DNA of 17,802 bases from SOIA01 sp050116035 (GTDB taxonomy: Bacteria; Acidobacteriota; Aminicenantia; Aminicenantales; Aminicenantaceae). The translations under genes were made by a program, and so were the position numbers. This document shows positions 14,267-17,802 of the stretch, in pieces. Position 1 is the first letter of the stretch. The number at the start of each line of letters is the position of its first letter. Under the pieces are notes generated by a model. It did no database searches. It was not told the DNA's origin and saw only the letters and a program-made list of their open reading frames with translations. Where the stretch lies: NCBI GenBank assembly GCA_050116035.1, contig JASFPJ010000027.1, positions 1 through 17,802 of the forward strand, in the 5' to 3' direction.

Positions 14267-15604
14267 TTATTTCACAACAACTTTCTGTTTTTCGTCGTTA
14301 AAAGTCACGCGCCTGCCTGTATGCATCGCTTTGATCGTCATGCACAGGGCTACGGAGTGATCATATCCAGCCTTGATATCCGCATTTGTTTTTTTTCGCT
14401 CACGCACACAATCCATCCAGTTGCGCATGTGGTTAAAGCTGGCATTGTCGGTGCCCGTGTCAGCGGCTGTCTCCACTCCTCCCGCTTCTGAGATAGTCAT
14501 TTCTGGCAGTCTGTTTTCATCCATTCCCATGGCTTCAGCCATTCTACGGGTGAGGCCGCCTTTCGGTGTGATCCTGTTGGTCTCCAGGTTGAGCATGCCG
14601 CCGTTCGAGAAATACAGCTCTTTAACACTTCCCGCAGAATTTGTCTGCCGGGAGGAATACACGACTTGGAATCCTTGGGACATATTCCGGAGGGGACCAT
14701 AGTCAAAGACAGCGGTGAGCGTGTCCCAATTCTTCCGTCCATCTTTCCACATATACAACCCACCGTTGACCACCACACTCCGCGGACGCGGCAGGTCTGT
14801 GAACCAGTGCACGGTGTCGATCTGGTGGACCATCCATTGGCAGGGTATCCCGGAGGAATACGGCCAGAAGAGCCGGTATTCGATGTATTTGCGCGGGTTC
14901 CAAGGCTCAAAAGGACGGTTCATCAGGTACCGCTTCCAGTCCACATCCTCGTACCGGAGCGCTTCAACCAGATGTGGCCTCCGCCAGCGTCCAGGCTGAT
15001 TGACATTCCAGGTCATCTCCACCGTGACGATGTCGCCAAACCGTCCCGAACGGATGAAATTGTTAGCCTGGATGTAGTTCTGGGCACTCCTGCGCTGAGT
15101 GCCGATCTGGACGACCTTGCCGCTGGTTTGAACCGATTTGAGAGCGGCCCGTGCGTCTTTCATCCGGCTCGCGAAAGGCTTTTCCACGTATGCATCGCAA
15201 CCCGCCTCCACAGCTTGGATGCAGTGGAGCGCGTGCTGAAAGTCGGCCGTGCTGATGATCACCGCGTCCACCGTTCCTGAATCATACAGCTCCTCGTTGT
15301 TCCGCATACCGGCGATCTTTTTTCCAGTGAGCTTCTGGAGGAAACTCAAACCTTCTTCTCTGCGTCGCTTCCAGATGTCTGAGACAGCCACAATCTCGAA
15401 ATTGAATTCGTCCGCATAGTTCTGGAAAGCGGGGATGAGTGTGTATCTGGCACGGTCCGAGAATCCAACAATGCCCACGCGCACGCGGTCATTGGCCCCT
15501 TGGATGCGGCGGTTGCTCATTGCCGGAAGAGCGATGGCGGCTCCGGCTGTGGCCGCAGAAACAGTCTTAATGAATTTCCGGCGTGTGATTTTTTCTTGAC
15601 TCAT
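14267..15604 (-). CDS. Tat-exported Gfo/Idh/MocA-family oxidoreductase
   Basis: A 445-residue sugar-type oxidoreductase with a twin-arginine signal (ITRRKFIKTVSAATAGAAIA, R8-R9) ending in an Ala-rich segment. The family EKP motif is at 141-143 (CDAYVEKPFASRM), with the catalytic-type HQIDTVHWF at 260-268. The Rossmann loop is unusual: VGIVGFSDRARY places G47-F-S49-D-R-A52 where GxGxxG is expected, so two of three glycines are changed. The DUF1080 gene lies 65 bases upstream on the same strand, so the two are probably co-transcribed. Gfo/Idh/MocA enzymes paired with DUF1080 proteins oxidise the C3 hydroxyl of glycosides in known systems; that role is inferred here. The protein should act outside the cytoplasm with a cofactor loaded before export. 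Confidence 0.88.
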   Translation of the reverse strand: MSQEKITRRKFIKTVSAATAGAAIALPAMSNRRIQGANDRVRVGIVGFSDRARYTLIPAFQNYADEFNFEIVAVSDIWKRRREEGLSFLQKLTGKKIAGMRNNEELYDSGTVDAVIISTADFQHALHCIQAVEAGCDAYVEKPFASRMKDARAALKSVQTSGKVVQIGTQRRSAQNYIQANNFIRSGRFGDIVTVEMTWNVNQPGRWRRPHLVEALRYEDVDWKRYLMNRPFEPWNPRKYIEYRLFWPYSSGIPCQWMVHQIDTVHWFTDLPRPRSVVVNGGLYMWKDGRKNWDTLTAVFDYGPLRNMSQGFQVVYSSRQTNSAGSVKELYFSNGGMLNLETNRITPKGGLTRRMAEAMGMDENRLPEMTISEAGGVETAADTGTDNASFNHMRNWMDCVRERKKTNADIKAGYDHSVALCMTIKAMHTGRRVTFNDEKQKVVVK

Positions 15605-15669
15605 GGTTAACCTTCCCTCATTTGTCTAACACAAGCATACTCACAAAAAGCCTGCGGTACAAATAAATC

Positions 15670-16488
15670 TTAATTTGTCTTGATTTCACGGATCTTAATG
15701 CTGCGGAACCAGGCCGCATCAGTGTGATCCTGGAGCACGATGTGCCCTTCCCGCTTCTTGGCAAAATCCGGATAAGCTCTGTATTTACTCGCGGCAAGGA
15801 GAGCTTCCATTTCGGGTGTTTCCAGTTCGTATTCCAGCACCTTGACTCCGTTGAGCCAGTGTTCTCCATGATTCCCGTTGAATAGTATTCGGGCCGCATT
15901 GAACTCGCCAGGAGGCTTCAGCGTTTTCCCTTCCGGCGCGATCAAATCATACAGGGCAGCCGCTGTTCTATCTGCGCCGGCTTTGGCATCCGGGTGGTTT
16001 TCGTCGTCGAGTATCTGGTATTCGAATCCGAGTGCGGCATGAACAGGTGGATGGGAAGTCGACATTTCTTCTGAAACATTATATTTGATGCCGCTGTTTC
16101 CCGCAGGGCTGATCTTCCATTCGAGGCAGAGCTCAAAATTCTCGAACGTCCGGGCAGTTAGAATATCGCCCCCCACGAGTGGCTGTCCGTCTTCCTGAAG
16201 GGGTACTTCTCTGCTGGGGACTTTTTTAATAGCTCCATCCTCTATGACCCAGTGGCCTTCAGGAATACTTTCCCGTCCGAGGCCACGCCAGCCCTCCAGA
16301 CTTTTTCCGTCAAACAGGAGTATCCACCCTTCGTTTTTTTCTCTTTCAGTGAGTGCGTTGGGCCTGTGTTGAGTTTCAGTTGAGGATTCGCTCTTCTCCT
16401 TTTGACTGCAGGATAGAGAGAATGTTGAACAAATAAATAGAACCAGAAAGGCTGCCAATAATTTATGGCGCTGCATTTCACTAATCAT
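15670..16488 (-). CDS. Exported DUF1080-domain protein (3-keto-glycoside lyase/hydrolase family)
   Basis: A 272-residue protein with an N-terminal hydrophobic signal (HKLLAAFLVLFICSTFSLSC). C27 may be a lipid-attachment cysteine, although the lipobox is imperfect. The mature part is one full DUF1080 domain: EGWILLFDGKSLEGWRGL at 53-70, then GHWVIEDGAI, FELCLEWKISPAGNSGIKY, GFEYQILDDENHP, and the closing GHIVLQDHTDAAWFRSIKIR. The fold is a concanavalin-like beta sandwich. DUF1080 proteins include enzymes that cleave 3-keto-disaccharides or 3-keto-glycosides after oxidation by a Gfo/Idh/MocA partner, which is encoded next on this strand. ATGs at 16488 and 16476 are both possible and neither has a strong ribosome site. 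Confidence 0.85.
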   Translation of the reverse strand: MISEMQRHKLLAAFLVLFICSTFSLSCSQKEKSESSTETQHRPNALTEREKNEGWILLFDGKSLEGWRGLGRESIPEGHWVIEDGAIKKVPSREVPLQEDGQPLVGGDILTARTFENFELCLEWKISPAGNSGIKYNVSEEMSTSHPPVHAALGFEYQILDDENHPDAKAGADRTAAALYDLIAPEGKTLKPPGEFNAARILFNGNHGEHWLNGVKVLEYELETPEMEALLAASKYRAYPDFAKKREGHIVLQDHTDAAWFRSIKIREIKTN

Positions 16489-16658
16489 AATTTTAGGGAC
16501 AGCAAACTAACCTGAATTATTCATAAAATCTGCCGACTTCTCATTTACAATAACTGTATTTAGAGAAAAATTCACTTTATGTCGGCATCTTTTACCTTAT
16601 GGGCGAGCCGATCTCACCCCATCTACTTCGTTACAGCGCAAGAGCGGTGGACGACCAC

Positions 16659-16695
16659 GTCATCACGAGCAATCGAAGAGAGCGTGGTGAACTCA
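16659..16695 (+). repeat. Degenerate family A repeat
   Basis: GTCATCACGAGCAATCGAAG followed by AGAGCGTGGTGAACTCAT matches the family A frame with several substitutions. It is paired with an inverted copy 18 bases downstream. Confidence 0.5.
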
Positions 16696-16713
16696 TCATT
16701 CTTCGCGACCTGC

Positions 16714-16750
16714 ATGAGATTGCCACATTCGCTACGCTCTTCGCAACGGA
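16714..16750 (-). repeat. Family A repeat, inverted
   Basis: ATGAGATTGCCACATTCGCT followed by ACGCTCTTCGCAA is the reverse complement of a family A copy with a slightly longer middle. The first 13 bases are identical to the inverted copy at 14190. Confidence 0.7.
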
Positions 16751-16813
16751 GTCTAAGGCAACCTCGACTCGTGAATAATCTACGTTCATGGGTAATTTAA
16801 AAAGAAGAAGAGT

Positions 16814-16840
16814 AAATGTCAAATGTTAAGATGCGACCCC
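16814..16840 (+). repeat. Single family B repeat copy
   Basis: AAATGTCAAATGTTAAGATG then CGACCCC is the same 27-mer as the right end at 3455-3481, with two G-to-A differences. No inverted partner is recognisable in the gap, so this is a solo end or a remnant. Confidence 0.75.
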
Positions 16841-16910
16841 TTTTTATAGCCAAGATGAACTCAAATATGTATAGTATGCGCATGAGATTTTTCCCTGTAA
16901 AGGAGATATC

Positions 16911-17762
16911 ATGAAAAAAACAAGCCGAAGGGATTTTATGAAGACCGCAGGGATGGGAATGGCAGCGGCTTCACTGTCATCTTTCACCCTGGCCTCACCG
17001 GGATGCCGTGCGACAGATGTTGAAAAGCCACAAAAAGGTCTGAGCCTGGGTATGGCCTCCTATACATTCCGGAAATTTTCTCTGGAGGAGACTCTGGCCA
17101 TGACGCAGAGGCTTGGGCTGAAGAAGATCGCGTTTAAGAGTTTCCATCTTCCGCTGGAGAGTACAGAAGAGGAGATAAAGGCTGTTGCCAGAAAAGTCCA
17201 AGAAGCGGGCATTGAACTTTATGGTTGCGGTGTGGTGTACATGGAGAATGAAGAGGAAGTCCATCGGGCTTTCAATTATGCGCAGGCGGCAGGCATGAAG
17301 GTTATCATCGGAGTTCCGGAGCATGAGCTTCTCAGCCTGGTTAATCAGAAAGTCAAAGAGTTCGACATTCAGGTGGCTATCCATAATCACGGCCCGACTG
17401 ATAAACAGTATCCCACTCCGGAGAGTGCCTATGAGAGGATCAAAGACCTCGACCATCGAATTGGGCTTTGCATCGATATCGGACATACCCAGCGCTGCGG
17501 CGTGGACCCATCCGAATCCGCAGAGAAGTTTGCTGGCCGTTTGCTCGATGTGCACATAAAGGATGTCTCGGCTGCGGCAGGGGAGGGGACGACTGTTGAA
17601 ATCGGCAGGGGCGTCATCGATATCCCCAGGTTCGTTCGAACGCTTCTCAACCTGAATTACCAAGGAAACGTATCATTCGAGTTTGAAAAAGATGCGGATG
17701 ACCCCTTGCCCGGAGTCGCGGAATCTGTCGGATATGTCAGAGGAGTGCTCTCTGCCCTCTGA
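16911..17762 (+). CDS. Tat-exported sugar phosphate isomerase/epimerase-like TIM-barrel protein
   Basis: A 283-residue protein of the xylose isomerase-like TIM-barrel (AP endonuclease 2) family, with a twin-arginine signal (TSRRDFMKTAGMGMAAASLS, R6-R7) and a following ASPGC segment in which C32 might be lipidated. Candidate metal-binding residues are visible in order: H158 and H160 in VAIHNHG, D189 and H192 in GLCIDIGH, H215 in LLDVHIKDV, and E257 in VSFEFEK. An excellent AGGAG site lies five bases before the ATG. It is divergent from the DUF1080 and Gfo/Idh/MocA genes, which suggests a shared regulatory region. In comparable loci such proteins act on 3-keto sugars, for example as hydratases or epimerases; this role is inferred. 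The annotation as acting on a sugar phosphate is only a family name. Confidence 0.85.
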   Translation: MKKTSRRDFMKTAGMGMAAASLSSFTLASPGCRATDVEKPQKGLSLGMASYTFRKFSLEETLAMTQRLGLKKIAFKSFHLPLESTEEEIKAVARKVQEAGIELYGCGVVYMENEEEVHRAFNYAQAAGMKVIIGVPEHELLSLVNQKVKEFDIQVAIHNHGPTDKQYPTPESAYERIKDLDHRIGLCIDIGHTQRCGVDPSESAEKFAGRLLDVHIKDVSAAAGEGTTVEIGRGVIDIPRFVRTLLNLNYQGNVSFEFEKDADDPLPGVAESVGYVRGVLSAL

Positions 17763-17802
17763 GAGAAGTGAAGTCAATAATCTGAATTCTCCATGTCGAC
17801 AG

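Larger units (their letters stand above)
16489..16910. other. Divergent intergenic region between DUF1080 and isomerase genes
   Basis: These 422 bases separate divergently transcribed genes and must hold both promoters. They contain two decayed family A copies in opposite orientations, one family B copy, and near the right end TATAGT (16870-16875), a possible -10 box without a matching -35. AGGAG at 16901-16905 is the ribosome site for the gene at 16911. No operator-like palindrome beyond the repeats stands out, and no coding sequence is supported. Confidence 0.6.

Noticed and set aside
14666..15280. A plus-strand 204-codon reading frame
   Set aside because: It is antisense to the second Gfo/Idh/MocA gene and shows no motif of its own.
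16579..16800. A plus-strand 73-codon reading frame in the divergent gap
   Set aside because: It runs through repeat copies, has no ribosome site or recognisable motif, and its composition is not protein-like.
16995..17663. A minus-strand 222-codon reading frame
   Set aside because: It is antisense to the isomerase/epimerase gene, which has a signal peptide, ribosome site and family motifs.

Overview
The window comes from a bacterium with moderate GC content. It carries many Tat-exported sugar enzymes, scattered short palindromic repeats and largely monocistronic genes. That combination (Gfo/Idh/MocA oxidoreductases, a DUF1080 protein, a sugar isomerase/epimerase, a DUF362 protein and an LVIVD propeller, most with export signals) suggests an uncultivated lineage of the Acidobacteriota/Aminicenantia or Planctomycetota kind. 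No rRNA, tRNA or taxonomic marker is present, so this placement is a weak inference.

Layout. (1) 1-1653, plus strand: the 3' end of a Na+/phosphate cotransporter, a separate PhoU-like protein, and a small two-helix membrane protein, probably one transcription unit. (2) 1836-3194, minus strand: a 12-helix APC-family amino-acid permease. (3) 3330-3481: a repeat element with perfect 27-bp inverted ends, directly upstream of a DUF2207 membrane protein (3559-5409). (4) 5497-9333, plus strand: a Tat-exported DUF362 protein, a secreted protein of about 14 LVIVD beta-propeller units, and a nitrilase-superfamily amidohydrolase. The last two are each preceded by the same two-part repeat cassette. (5) 9539-13967, plus strand: a Tat-exported Gfo/Idh/MocA oxidoreductase bracketed by palindromic repeat pairs, a Tat-exported protein resembling L-fucose isomerase, and an alpha-oxoamine synthase. 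(6) 13968-14266: a five-copy mixed-orientation repeat array between convergent genes. (7) 14267-16488, minus strand: an exported DUF1080 protein followed by a Tat-exported Gfo/Idh/MocA oxidoreductase. A Tat-exported sugar isomerase/epimerase (16911-17762) is transcribed divergently from them.

How the genes may work together: a Gfo/Idh/MocA oxidoreductase, a DUF1080 protein and a TIM-barrel isomerase/epimerase are the kinds of enzyme used in oxidative (3-keto-sugar) glycoside cleavage. Here each carries an export signal, so a pathway in the cell envelope is plausible, with cofactor-loaded oxidoreductases exported folded through Tat. The first genes concern phosphate uptake and are unrelated.

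Three families of short palindromic repeats occupy nearly every intergenic gap. Family A has the core GTCATTGCGAG...GTGGCAATCTCAT, family B is a 27-mer starting GGGGTCGCATCTCAAC, and family C consists of GGGGAC...GTCCCC palindromes. They look like REP/MITE-type elements mobilised in trans, since no transposase gene lies in the window.
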